Source: Zasmidium citrigriseum
Lineage: Eukaryota > Ascomycota > Dothideomycetes > Mycosphaerellales > Mycosphaerellaceae
Length of the DNA: 64,000 nt
Assembly (NCBI GenBank): GCA_002786025.1
Contig: NHNW01000004.1
Location: 496,001-560,000, forward strand
Direction: 5' to 3'
The notes beneath the pieces were generated by a model. The model worked only from the letters and a program-made list of their open reading frames with translations, had not been told where the DNA came from and ran no database searches. Below, in pieces: positions 1-9,763 of the stretch. The translations under genes were made by a program, and so were the position numbers. Positions within the stretch are counted from its first letter, which is position 1; each line of letters starts with the position of its first letter.

Positions 1-835
1 GGCGCTGCCTCACCTCTGGAGCTGCATCGGCTGGAACTTCACCTTGAGCTCTCGCGGCTCGTATGCCACGGTTCACACGTTCCATGACGGCGGCGTCGAC
101 GCCGTCGGGGAGAGGTGCATCAGCTACCATCACGTTCTCATTGGCAAACATTGCGTTCTCGGCCCCGGGTTCGTTGTACAAGGGACACCCACCGATATTC
201 CAGTGGCCAGAGTTTCCCTTCGCCCGCTCGCCACAGATGTAGCAGAAGTGCGTCTTGCACGCTGCGAACTCACACGTCATGTGGTTGCAGGCCGCTTTGA
301 GCTGCACGGGAGCATCACAACCCGGGCACTTCTGATAGTCCTTTCCGCGCTGCAGGCCTTCGAAGGGATCGGCTTGCTCGACCCGCTTGCACTCATGGTC
401 GCCGTTGGCGATGACGCTGTTGCAGTTAGCACAGGTCTTGGTTTCACACGAGGGACACTTCTCACTCGGTTGATGTTGAGACTTGACACCCAAGAAGATG
501 CTGCAAGCCGGATTCGCGCAGTACAGACGATCGGCCGTTGGCGTCCAGATCTCTTTCTGCTTCTCTGCCCAGTCCGCCAGGAACTGTTCAGAGAAGAAGT
601 CGGAGATTTGGTCGATTTTGATCTCGCGACCGCCGAATGTGACTGGGTATTGGGTTTCGTCTTTGAGGGCGGCGTAGAATTGGGGGACGATGCCGTTCGT
701 GAAGCAGTCCTCGCACATGGGGTGGCCGTCGATCTCCATTCGATCACCACTATGCTTCTCCCTACAGGCGACGCAGATGTAGTCGTCAGGAACGTCTGCT
801 CCATTGAGCGGGTCGGTATGAGCTGGATTGGACAT
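1..835 (-). CDS. RBR/IBR-type E3 ubiquitin ligase-like protein (3' end beyond window)
   Basis: The reading frame starts at ATG 835 and stays open to the window edge, giving 278 residues without a stop. The order is a short N-terminal zinc site (C21, C24, H38, C41, C44), a complete IBR set (C106, C111, C127, C130, C135, C138, H147, C149) and a RING2 (C170, C173, C188, C193, C198, C201). RING2 holds the AACNHM motif; its Cys183 aligns with the catalytic cysteine that RBR ligases use to accept ubiquitin from E2. RBR proteins transfer ubiquitin by a RING/HECT-hybrid mechanism. The first zinc site has only five visible ligands instead of the eight of a RING1, so E2 recruitment may differ. Target and localisation cannot be told from sequence. 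Confidence 0.85.
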   Translation of the reverse strand, partial: MSNPAHTDPLNGADVPDDYICVACREKHSGDRMEIDGHPMCEDCFTNGIVPQFYAALKDETQYPVTFGGREIKIDQISDFFSEQFLADWAEKQKEIWTPTADRLYCANPACSIFLGVKSQHQPSEKCPSCETKTCANCNSVIANGDHECKRVEQADPFEGLQRGKDYQKCPGCDAPVQLKAACNHMTCEFAACKTHFCYICGERAKGNSGHWNIGGCPLYNEPGAENAMFANENVMVADAPLPDGVDAAVMERVNRGIRAARAQGEVPADAAPEVRQR

Positions 836-2281
836 GTCGGTTGAGTTGAGGATGTGTGGCTTCTGGTTTTGTAAGTTCTGGTACGGTTTGCTGAGCTTTC
901 TGTGATGAAGGTGTTGATTCGGATAGGGACGATAGACTCGCTTGGTGAGTTGCAGCGATACTAATACCCTTCCACAACACTCGACGCTCAATGCTCTTGT
1001 GTCAAGTATTGGGCGTTGTTCGGCGAGTCACTAACGGTTCTTTATGCCTGACAATGGCATTCTCTTGTCGACATACGACGGTGACTTAAAGTCTACTAGC
1101 AATATGCAACAAAGGCATTGTGGACGAATACACTCCGTACAAGATGCGACGTAACGACATTCAACGTCGAATTCACATATTCGTCACAGAAGCGACGATG
1201 AATGCCAAGGCGCTAAGCAATACGGCAAGTGAATGAATTCTAGGTAAGCTGTACTCGAGCACCAGCACCACCGGTACATTCGAAGGATCGCTGAACATAA
1301 CAGAGACCAAAGTATCAACACTGAAGTCGCTTGTTACAAGGAGTAGAGCCGCACCATGCTCCAGTCGGCCAACAACACTTGACAACCGGTCTATCCACCA
1401 AGGCGCAGCTTAATTTTGCACAGTCTGCCTGGAAGCGACGGCTCTCCGAAAGAAGAGACGTTTTGCGTTACTCGACACTGTAATCAGTGCCTGGGTCGCA
1501 GAAGCTATCTGCGAGACTGTGGCAAAGATTCGATTGACAAAGCCCTCGGGAAGGAGGGTGCCGCATGCCAGAGGGCCTTGACGTCAAACGCTCTCGACTC
1601 CAATGGATACTTGCTCACGGATACCTGCTCATGGCCATTGACCCCTCGTACGAAGTCGGCGCACAACACAACTCGGCCGTCGGACCGGAAGCTCGCCGTG
1701 GGACGATCCCTTGAAGTCGCAGCCACAGCCTTCCCATCCAGCGCCTTGTGAACACCCAACACGGCCTAGTCGTCTTGATTGACCGCTCGCAAGAAATGAT
1801 CGCGATCAAGCAGATCGGTCAGATTAGATAGCTTGATTTGAACTATGTCTCATATCGATCAGATCAGATACCATTTGCCGGACTAGTCGGTGACGATCAC
1901 CACGTCCACGCTGCAGCCTCATGGGCTTGATACCCTGCACGTGGATGCTTCCGCGCCACACCCATTGGCACATCTTCCTCTTCCTAAACAACGGACGATC
2001 AAAACTGCATCCACAAGCCATGCTGAACAAGCAGCATCAGGTCGACGACGTTCGCGCGCTCCGACAACACCAAGGAGCGATCAACGACACTACGTCCCCA
2101 AGAAGACCAGCGTTGCTACATTGATGGAAACAGCCAACCTGTGACACGATCATCGACGTGTCTGTCCGTTGGCATATAAGTATCGCTTTCTGGAGCGCTT
2201 CATCGCAGGACATATCATAGCAAGATCCAACGAACTTCGAACAGAATCCAAAACTTTGCACACCCCCCATTCTTCACCACA
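836..2281. other. Intergenic region with no recognised gene
   Basis: About 1.45 kb lie between the divergent RBR-like gene and the small secreted protein gene. Only short open frames occur (for example 1416-1751 on the plus strand). They have no recognisable motif and contradictory frames on the other strand. The segment presumably holds both promoters. Confidence 0.5.
2173..2180 (+). promoter_or_regulatory. TATA-like element of the small secreted protein gene
   Basis: The sequence catataag lies about 100 bp upstream of the ATG at 2282, a plausible distance for a fungal TATA box. The match is short and could be chance. Confidence 0.3.
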
Positions 2282-2807
2282 ATGCAATTTTCCAACACCG
2301 TCACCCTAGCCCTCGTGGCTCTCCTAGGTTCAGCCAGAGCCGACGACTGGGACACGATCACAAACGCCGTTGGTGCCGGCTCATGCCCCAACGGAGGCAA
2401 CATCATAATCCCCGACTTCGACAACGAGGCATGGGACGGCATCTGCAACGATCTCGTCGCCAATGGGTAAGACCCCACTCAGTCACCCCTAATGCAAAGT
2501 ATGCTAATACTACACCAGATGCGCCAATGCCAACATCATCGGCAACGGCGACGTAGGCAGCTCGGGCTTCGGGTACAACACCGATCTCAGCTGTGCTGAA
2601 GTCGCTCCTCCCGATCAGCTGAACTGCACCAATGCCTTCCGACAGGGTTATGCCGATTGTAGCAACAAGTTCTCTCCTGAGGAGCACCAGTCCTGCAGCG
2701 TGTCCGTCAACAATGCTGATGGCACGTCTCTTGGCGTTCTTAGCTACGCTGGCGAGTGTTTGCCTGCGGAGATGCCGCCGAAGAAGCGGAACATGTTCAA
2801 GGCTTGA
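2282..2807 (+). CDS. Small secreted cysteine-containing protein (effector-like, unknown function)
   Basis: Two exons (2282-2466 and 2519-2807) joined across a 52-nt GT..AG intron with a gctaat branch-like site encode 157 residues. Without splicing, the frame hits a stop at 2468. The N-terminus is a clear signal peptide with probable cleavage after Ala20 (SARA/DDW). The mature part has eight cysteines and one N-C-T sequon, with no transmembrane segment or GPI signal visible. The basic tail (PPKKRNMFKA) is unusual for an otherwise acidic secreted protein. I do not recognise a family. Size, secretion and even cysteine number fit the loose class of fungal small secreted proteins, some of which act on hosts or competing microbes, but that role is inference. 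Confidence 0.72.
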
Positions 2808-3491
2808 GAACGGACAACAGTATCCCCAGCTTTGGAAGAAGACTGGTGGTTCGAGTGATGGTTGTTGAATGGCGAGTAGGACATGTGATGCATGGTAACG
2901 ATCGTTTAGAAATATAGATAGAAATAGAGCCGAAAATTCAACATTTGGCATGGATACAACACGCTGCCAGGACATCATCACGAAGCTACATTCCAGGTGA
3001 TGCGTGGCCCTACGAAGGGGGCCAGTAGGCAGTAACCTTATCCACCTACATTCCAAAGCAGCGGTAAGTGCCAAGACACTAGCGCGAGGAACAGGTGAAT
3101 GTTTGAGTCCCCACCAGAAGCGCTCCATTTCAGACCCTCAACACAGTGATCAGTGCCCTGGGAGTTCGTGCCATTCGCGAGAACAGTTTCAATGACCAGG
3201 GGCAGCGGCTTTCTGAACATGCGCAAGGTCTACAGGTAATGAGGTGGCACAAGCAATGTGAGTGCTCCAAAGGAGCAAGCGGCATCTAGGCCGATTCTTT
3301 GCAGTTTCCATCTAATTTCGAGGCTTCTCGAACGAGTGCAGAGAAGCCACACGGCCGGCGAAGCCTTGAAGTAGTAGCGCCAAATTCCAATCATGAGCAT
3401 CTTTTAATCGCAGACATCGCTTTCCTTTCCCTTTGCCCAACTCCTAGCAAATCGTACATTTCGCAAGTTTGCCATGTTTCATGCAACACAC
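2808..3491. other. Convergent intergenic region, nothing recognised
   Basis: This 684-bp stretch separates the 3' ends of the secreted-protein gene (plus) and TRP5 (minus). A 241-codon minus-strand frame (2403-3128) overlaps the secreted-protein exon and has no family signature, so I regard it as a shadow. Both 3' untranslated regions should lie here. Confidence 0.5.
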
Positions 3492-5774
3492 TTAGAAGCG
3501 CAAGTCCCATCCGATCTTAGGACCAATGGTCGGCAGCTCCTCAGCAACGGACTGCACGTCCTTGTCGCCACGGCCAGAAACGCAGATGACGATGTTTTGG
3601 TCCTGCTCCATCGTCTTCGCCAGCTCAATCGCGCCATAAATGGCGTGACTCGTCTCGAGCGCTGGAATGATACCCTCCAATTCAGAAAGCAGTCTGAAAC
3701 CGATGAAAGCCTCAGAGTCCGTGGCCGCAATGAACTTGGCACGCGAGCTGTCTTTCCAGCCTGAGAGTTCAGGTCCCACACCTGGATAGTCAAGACCTGC
3801 TGAGACGGAGTGCGTGTCGTTGATCTGGCCCTCATCGCTTTGGAGGATGTATGTCCGTACGCCGTGAAGGACACCGGGCTTGCCTCCGGTCAGAGTTGCG
3901 CTATGCTTCTTGGTCTCTACGCCATCGCCACCGGCTTCAACCCCGAGCAGCTGTACGCTTGGGTCTTGCGAGAATGGGTGGAACATGCCGACTGCGTTGC
4001 TGCCACCACCGACACAAGCCACCACGGCGTCTGGTAACCGACCGGTTTGCTCGTGCATCTGCTGCTTCGTCTCGGTGCCAATAACGCTCTGGAATGTACG
4101 TACCATGGTTGGGAAAGGATGAGGTCCAATGGCAGAGCCGATAATGTAGTGTGTGGTGTCGAGCTTCTCAACCCACTTCCTCAATGCCTCGTTGACGGCG
4201 TCTCGAAGAGTCTTTGAGCCTGACTCGACAGCGACCACAGATGCGCCAAGTAGCTTCATCCGGAACACGTTGAGCGCCTGTCTCCGTACATCTTCAGCGC
4301 CCATGTAGACGGTACACTTCATGCCGAATCTCGCACAAACGGTAGCAGTCGCAACACCGTGTTGTCCAGCACCGGTCTCAGCAATGATCTCGGTCTTGCC
4401 TAGCCGCCTGGCAACAAGAATCTGTCCAATAGCGTTGTTGATCTTGTGGGAGCCGGTGTGGTTCAAATCTTCGCGCTTGAGGTAGATGCTCGCACCGAGG
4501 CCGTCTTTCGCGTTCTTCCGTACATAGTCCGTCACTCGTTCTGCTTTGTGCAGCGAAGAGGGCCGGCTCATGTATGGGTAGTATGACCGGTATTCTTCCC
4601 AGAATTTCGGGTCGTTCTTCGCGTCGTTGAAGCCCTTCTCCAGCTCTGATAGGCAGTCCATCAGCGACTCTGGAACATATTGACCTCCAAATTCTCCAAA
4701 TCTTGACGGCAGCAGCTCTTTGTCGGCCCCGTCGGTGTTCAAGGCTTCCATTTGATCAGCCAAGCCAGGTCCATTCGAGTCTTTTACTACTCCATCAACG
4801 TGGACAGTTCCGTTCGAAGGGTCGCTTTCACTGGCAGGCTGCTTTGTGGGGTCCGCGGTCGAAATGTCCTTTGGAGCCTCGCCGTTCGACTGTGAGATCC
4901 AGCCACTGCCATCGCCATTGGGGTTTGCTGCGGTCGAGATCGAGTGGCCGTTTGCTGAACCATTTGCTGCACCTGGAGCATCTCGTCTCTGAGTGATAGA
5001 GTAGCAGTACTCCTCCACAGCATTTGCGCCCTTGCCCTTTCCAGCATTCTTAATGGTCGTGATGATCTGACTGCCAATGACGACACCCTCAGAGACCTTG
5101 CCAACTTCCACGAAGTGCTCACGTGTGCTCACACCAAAGCCTACAGCAGCAGGAGCGCCATTTGAGTACTTGTGGACTCTCTCGAGGAGATCGGGAAGAC
5201 CAGTGCTGACAGCACCAGTAGCCCCGGTGACACCCATTCTCGACACAACATAGATGAAGGAGTCTGCAATGCTACAGAGGAGTTTCATACGCTTCTCACT
5301 CGTGGCAGGAGCGATCAAAGGCACGTACGAAAGTCCATATGTTCTGCAGTGACCTCTGAATCGCACAGCCTCCTCTGGGGGCAAATCGACCATGATGAAG
5401 CCATTGACACCCGCAGCCTTTGCGTCCTGCAGCATCTTCTCCTCTCCATATGCCAACAGAGGGTTGTAGTATCCCATCAACAGAACAGGCGCCTTGAGGC
5501 CTCTACTCCGTGCATCTTTCACAATTTGAAGGCAGTGCTTCGTGGTAGTTCCGTTCGCCAATGCCTGGGTGTTTGCGGTCTGGATCGTTGGGCCGTCTGC
5601 GATTGGGTCTGTGAAGGGTGTTCCAAGCTCGATCACATCTGAACCGCCAGCCTCCATGCCTAGGAGGATATCTGGCGTTTCGGCGATTGTAGGGTAGCCG
5701 GCGGTGGTGTATGTGACCAGAGCAGGGCGGCCTTCGCTCTTCGCGCGAGCGAATGCCTGCTTGATGCCCTCCAT
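3492..5774 (-). CDS. TRP5: Tryptophan synthase, fused alpha-beta enzyme
   Basis: A single exon of 760 residues. The alpha domain (about 1-255) converts indole-3-glycerol phosphate to indole; its catalytic Glu49 (VIELG) and Asp60 (PIADGP) keep the bacterial numbering. The beta domain (about 355-760) condenses indole with serine using PLP; the PLP lysine is Lys444 in GSHKINNA, and the phosphate-binding GGGSN motif is present. A hydrophilic linker of about 90 residues rich in Ser, Asn, Gly and Pro joins them. The start is ATG 5774 (MEGIKQAF), which aligns with yeast Trp5. The open frame above it has only a TTG codon. The last residues ([11 protein letters not shown]) match the family closely. 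It catalyses the final step of tryptophan synthesis in the cytosol. An exact Gcn4/CpcA site lies upstream. Confidence 0.98.
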   Translation of the reverse strand: MEGIKQAFARAKSEGRPALVTYTTAGYPTIAETPDILLGMEAGGSDVIELGTPFTDPIADGPTIQTANTQALANGTTTKHCLQIVKDARSRGLKAPVLLMGYYNPLLAYGEEKMLQDAKAAGVNGFIMVDLPPEEAVRFRGHCRTYGLSYVPLIAPATSEKRMKLLCSIADSFIYVVSRMGVTGATGAVSTGLPDLLERVHKYSNGAPAAVGFGVSTREHFVEVGKVSEGVVIGSQIITTIKNAGKGKGANAVEEYCYSITQRRDAPGAANGSANGHSISTAANPNGDGSGWISQSNGEAPKDISTADPTKQPASESDPSNGTVHVDGVVKDSNGPGLADQMEALNTDGADKELLPSRFGEFGGQYVPESLMDCLSELEKGFNDAKNDPKFWEEYRSYYPYMSRPSSLHKAERVTDYVRKNAKDGLGASIYLKREDLNHTGSHKINNAIGQILVARRLGKTEIIAETGAGQHGVATATVCARFGMKCTVYMGAEDVRRQALNVFRMKLLGASVVAVESGSKTLRDAVNEALRKWVEKLDTTHYIIGSAIGPHPFPTMVRTFQSVIGTETKQQMHEQTGRLPDAVVACVGGGSNAVGMFHPFSQDPSVQLLGVEAGGDGVETKKHSATLTGGKPGVLHGVRTYILQSDEGQINDTHSVSAGLDYPGVGPELSGWKDSSRAKFIAATDSEAFIGFRLLSELEGIIPALETSHAIYGAIELAKTMEQDQNIVICVSGRGDKDVQSVAEELPTIGPKIGWDLRF

Positions 5775-6298
5775 GGCTGCAACGGTTTCGCACAAGAGAG
5801 GGACAGTCGATCGTTTCGAAGATTTGGAAGGGTGAATGGAGTTTAAAGCGTGATTAGAGGTTGGAGGAGAGGTTGTTTGGTCGAGGAGGAAGTTGGGGTT
5901 AAGAGAGATGGTGTTCGTGAGTCAAAGTGTAATACGAAAGGTCAATGGCGGGATCGGCGGACAAAAAAGATGACTCTACTCGAGACGAGTCTGTGCGCAT
6001 CGCGGGGCTGGCCCCACACCGCCGTCGTGAGTGAATCAAAACGTATGCAATATGCCGGGACGGTGACCGTACGGAAGAGTTACTGGTCAGTTCTATGAAA
6101 ATGTGGCAGGAAGGCTTGAAACTGGTTGAAGAAGTATTGACTTGAGACATTGCTGTCTAACCGTAATCTGAAAAGGCCAACTATGTGGCCATGATCCGTC
6201 CCTCATTCCATATCCTCCCAATTCCTCATGACCAACTGTGGTTTTCATTCTCTGTAACGCCTCGCTATGCTTAATGATTCATTCCCTGGTCTACTTGC
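5775..6298. other. TRP5 promoter and calcipressin 3' flank
   Basis: These 524 bp separate two minus-strand genes in tandem. Apart from the TGAGTCA heptamer at 5918-5924 I see no further element or gene. Confidence 0.5.
5918..5924 (-). promoter_or_regulatory. Candidate CpcA/Gcn4 site (TGACTCA) of TRP5
   Basis: The plus strand reads TGAGTCA, so the gene strand reads TGACTCA, the exact consensus for the bZIP activators Gcn4/CPC-1/CpcA of cross-pathway control. It lies 144 bp upstream of the TRP5 ATG. Amino-acid starvation induction of fungal tryptophan synthase through this site is established in other fungi; binding here is inferred. Confidence 0.55.
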
Positions 6299-7087
6299 TC
6301 ATGATTCCATGAGCTCCACCGGTGGCCGAGCGGTATGCACGAACTTCTTCTCAACACCTTCCATCGGGCTCAAAGGCAGTGGGCTTTCAGTGGTATCCTC
6401 AACTGCGATAGCAGGAAGATCTGGTGAGCAGCCTTGCTCTTGTGGATCATATACCACAGTCGAGCTACCCGATCGTTGTCTGTTGATCGCCGGCTTGGGC
6501 TCATGTTCAATTTCCATCCTCTCTTTCAGTGCATCATCCGCACCTGGTCGTGCGTGGAGCTTTGCAAGAGCATCGGCAAGATCCTCTGCATGCACTTCCT
6601 TGTTCGGTGGCTCCTCGTTGCGCATCTCCCAGCCGACTGGCGGACTTGGTGGTGGCGAGATGAAGAAGAGTTTCTGGCTTTGTGGTGCTTGCAGGTGCTG
6701 GTCTCCTTGCTCGATCTTCGTCTCGGCGCCAAAGTATACTCTTACTCTATCGCCCAGTACCGTCTCGCCGTCCAGAATTTGTCTGATTGCGATCGCATCT
6801 TCTGAAGAGTAGAAGCTCACGATGACTCGGCGGAAGGACTTGAGTGGCGAGAAGGTGTGGATCTTTGCGTGTTGGTTGATAGCTTGTTGGATGCTCTCGA
6901 GATTGGCTGCGGTGAAGATCTCGGGTGCTTGGAGATTGGTAATGATGAGTGTATTGCTGGGTGGCGTTGGCTGCGAGAGCGCTGGAAGGTCGGTGAGGTC
7001 GAGGGAGAGGTTGGGCGAGCGGCGCCTCTTAGGCGAAGTTGGTGAAGCTGGAGGCGACGACATTTGCATTGTCATGGCTGCGGCCAT
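6299..7087 (-). CDS. RCN1: Calcipressin (regulator of calcineurin)
   Basis: A single exon of 262 residues from ATG 7087; an in-frame GTG further upstream is rejected. Residues about 45-125 form an RRM-like fold with TLIITNLQAPEIF and a FRRVIVSFYS strand. The calcipressin signature follows: LFFISPPPSPPVGWEMR, the serine-proline segment that is phosphorylated and docks on calcineurin. A conserved EEPPNKEVHAEDLADAL stretch comes next. Family members bind calcineurin and inhibit or chaperone it depending on phosphorylation, linking calcium signals to stress and cell-wall responses. Several Met codons follow the chosen start (residues 1, 5, 7 and 9), so the N-terminus could begin a few residues later. 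A GAGGCTG motif upstream suggests feedback through Crz1/CrzA. Confidence 0.88.
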   Translation of the reverse strand: MAAAMTMQMSSPPASPTSPKRRRSPNLSLDLTDLPALSQPTPPSNTLIITNLQAPEIFTAANLESIQQAINQHAKIHTFSPLKSFRRVIVSFYSSEDAIAIRQILDGETVLGDRVRVYFGAETKIEQGDQHLQAPQSQKLFFISPPPSPPVGWEMRNEEPPNKEVHAEDLADALAKLHARPGADDALKERMEIEHEPKPAINRQRSGSSTVVYDPQEQGCSPDLPAIAVEDTTESPLPLSPMEGVEKKFVHTARPPVELMES

Positions 7088-8335
7088 CGAGGTAGTGTGT
7101 AGTGGGAGTGGATGTGTAGGATAGCAGGTGCTTGCTTCCACGAGGTGCGGTTGCTGGTACAGTAGCTCGGCTTGTTGAGGGTTTGTTTGCTTGCAGTGAG
7201 AGTTGTGTTTGACAGGAGATCAAGAGGCAAGAAGCGCTTTTGATATGCGGTGGAGAGGAGATAACAGGCTTACGATTCTGCTCCGCCTCTATGGACGAGC
7301 ACGGCAAACGGCGGCTCCCTTGCCTTTGTGAGTCTGTCTCCAAGATTCCATGGGAGCCGAGACTGGCACAGCCTCCTTCGATGTCCACATAGCCGCGGTG
7401 AGTAGGGCAAAGCCACGACCAAAGCACGCTGAATGTTGTGCATTTCACATGCGTTGGTGTGGATAATTACGTGGCTCTGAGCAGGATCTCTCGTGGACTC
7501 CTCTGCCAATGCCCTCCAACAAGACTCGTCAGTGCAAGCGCTTGGAGCTCACTGCTGCACCGGCGGACCGCGACCACCGCCCACACAGCCGCTGCCCTCG
7601 TCGCGTTCGTCGTGAACGCGGCATCGTCAACGGCGCTGCTGCGACTGAGCCACCAGCGAATGACGGCGACCACGGACTTCGTTCTGCGAAGCCTCAACAC
7701 AGGCATCCAGAATCACGCCGAACATACTGCTTCACGACACCTGAGCGCTCAACGCCGTGGCGAATGTCCGAGCCAGAGTTGCATCCAACTGAGACAGCTT
7801 GCCACAGGCGCGTGCGACGTCTGATGTTCTGCGTCTGAACGCTTTGGCGAGCCTCTATTGCCACCAGCTCCGCCTTGCTGCTCGACTGCTCTATACCGTG
7901 ATGAGACACGAGCAAGGCAGTCGCATCCTCTTCTCGGACTTGGCAAAGATGTCTGTCGTACCACTTGGATCTAGTTTGAGTTGGGTCAGCGTATGTCTCC
8001 TCACGATCCTTCGTGTGAGTGACTTTGAACTGCACATTCGAAGTCAGACTGTCTGTGATCGCAGGAGACTAGACTGTAGGTATCAAATTAGTACTGACCT
8101 TCAACAATAACATTGCTATGGACCTTCGTCAACTACATGACAGACCAAGCTTCATCAAGCACAGTGATCGATGCATATACTTCCGCGGAAGCGCCTCAGG
8201 CTATCCAATACGAATGCTGCCTGATCCGAACACTGAGAATCCTCGAGGGCATATAACAGCGTCTGGTGTGTTCTTGTACCAGTTTTCAAAACTTATACAC
8301 CACTGAATAGACTGCATGAATCTGGCCCTACTCCT
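7088..8335. other. Intergenic region between divergent genes
   Basis: About 1.25 kb lie between calcipressin (minus) and the membrane-protein gene (plus). Overlapping frames of 70-130 codons exist on both strands around 7440-8110, but none has a recognisable domain or signal sequence and they contradict each other. It probably holds both promoters and 5' leaders. Confidence 0.45.
7369..7375 (-). promoter_or_regulatory. Candidate Crz1/CrzA (calcineurin-dependent) element upstream of calcipressin
   Basis: The gene strand reads GAGGCTG about 280 bp upstream of the calcipressin ATG. This resembles the GNGGC(T/G) core bound by Crz1-type zinc-finger factors, and yeast RCN1 is a known Crz1 target. 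A seven-base match of this kind will also occur by chance. Confidence 0.33.
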
Positions 8336-9439
8336 ATGATGGCAATCCAACGGGACAGTCAGCCGAAATACTGGTTCAACGAACACCACAACCCAGCCAT
8401 CAACATCTGGCTCTTCGCATTTCCAGCCTACGTCTTCCCTGTGCTAGTCGCTGCTGGATTCATCTGGACAAGACCCCATCGTCGCTTTGTAAACCGTCTG
8501 AACGGGAACTACGACCATCTTGGACGAGGCCTACGCTTCAGAGTCCGCAACGACCGACACGGGGACTTTCCAAGACAGCTGCAAGTCCTACTATCGCTAT
8601 TCCATGCCTTCTGCACGGGAAGGGCGCTCTCACAGAATACAGACTTCTATAAAGATGATCTGTTCGGGTACGGGTCTGCAGAGGCCCTGTCACTTCTGGT
8701 CGCTGGATTCTATCTGGATATCGATATGTTGCCTTCGTATCTCGCGACATCTGCTGGATGGGCACTTCTTTCACTGGATAAGAGATTCTTCGCAGCCGCT
8801 GGGCTACTGGCTCTGCCGTGTGCATGGCAGCTTTTGGGTCGGACTGGACTTGCCCATTGGCAGAGCGGCATACTCCTCTTCACCATTGCGCTGGAATACG
8901 CAGAGCCTGAACTCGACAGCGAGATTGCAACCTACTGCATTTCCAATTCCATTTGGTTGATCTATCTCCCTTGTCTGCTCCTTGGAGGAGCCTCCAACCT
9001 CCTGCGCATGGCCTCCAGACAAGGCAGTCTTGAAGAAGCCCTCGATACCATCCGAAAAGAGCTGTATGATTTCTACGACAAAGTCCTGCGAGTATTCATC
9101 CGCATGGGGGCCTTTCTCGCTCCCCTAGTCATCAACGCGCTCTTCACTGGGTTTCTCAGCTCTTGCATTGGATGGCGATGGATCATAGTGGGCAAACCTG
9201 CGAATCCGCCTTTTGCGTCTTTCTTGGCAGCGAAACTCTGGACGTTCTTCTACCCGATGCTCTGGATCGTTGTTCGCTTCTTCTCCAAGTTGCGAGAGCC
9301 TGATTTCCATGAACCTATCGTTGAGACGTTTTGGCGTGAGATGCCTGTCTGTATGGATGCTACCGGGGTCGCGGCTGTTAGTATGGTGGCTCTGTGGTTG
9401 ACGGCTGTTGTGCTGCCACATCTGCACATCATCATTTGA
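8336..9439 (+). CDS. Multipass membrane protein, unknown function
   Basis: A single exon of 367 residues starting at the first of two adjacent ATGs. About seven or eight hydrophobic stretches are visible: near residues 22-44, 113-145, 150-168, 176-190, 203-221, 253-281, 298-313 and 340-365. Short charged loops such as EEALDTIRKELYDFYDK separate them. The protein ends directly after the last hydrophobic segment. I recognise no transporter, enzyme or receptor signature, and no Cys/His cluster that would mark a catalytic membrane enzyme. The aromatic-rich termini fit a fungal integral membrane protein of the accessory genome. The long open frame and hydrophobic periodicity are the evidence that it is a gene. 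Confidence 0.7.
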   Translation: MMAIQRDSQPKYWFNEHHNPAINIWLFAFPAYVFPVLVAAGFIWTRPHRRFVNRLNGNYDHLGRGLRFRVRNDRHGDFPRQLQVLLSLFHAFCTGRALSQNTDFYKDDLFGYGSAEALSLLVAGFYLDIDMLPSYLATSAGWALLSLDKRFFAAAGLLALPCAWQLLGRTGLAHWQSGILLFTIALEYAEPELDSEIATYCISNSIWLIYLPCLLLGGASNLLRMASRQGSLEEALDTIRKELYDFYDKVLRVFIRMGAFLAPLVINALFTGFLSSCIGWRWIIVGKPANPPFASFLAAKLWTFFYPMLWIVVRFFSKLREPDFHEPIVETFWREMPVCMDATGVAAVSMVALWLTAVVLPHLHIII

Positions 9440-9763
9440 TGAACGCAAGAGGAATGTCCGGTCTCGTCAATGCGAAGGGCGCCGTTCACCTGCAGCGTCG
9501 TTCTACACTTGAACAAAGACATTCAACACCGTTAATTCACTCCGAGACGAATTGTTTACGTCGTTCAACGATTCTAGGACAATGACATTCAGTGTCTTGC
9601 AACACACTACAATGGATCCACGACGCTCTATCGAACGGAGCATATATGCGGCTCGAGTCGGAGTACCCCTTAAGATGTCCAATATTTCGACACTTCGACA
9701 GAACCAACCACACAGAAACGCCAACTCCCAACTCGGCACCAGAACTCAGAATCTCTCACGATC
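9440..9763. other. Short intergenic region
   Basis: These 324 bp lie between two genes on the same strand. I see no gene or clear element beyond likely terminator and promoter sequence. Confidence 0.5.

Noticed and set aside
1416..1751. 111-codon plus-strand frame in the first intergenic region
   Set aside because: No motif, contradicted by a similar frame on the other strand.
2403..3128. 241-codon minus-strand frame
   Set aside because: Overlaps the secreted-protein exon in antisense and has no family signature.
5775..5795. Seven-codon upstream extension of TRP5
   Set aside because: It starts at TTG; the ATG at 5774 aligns with the family start.
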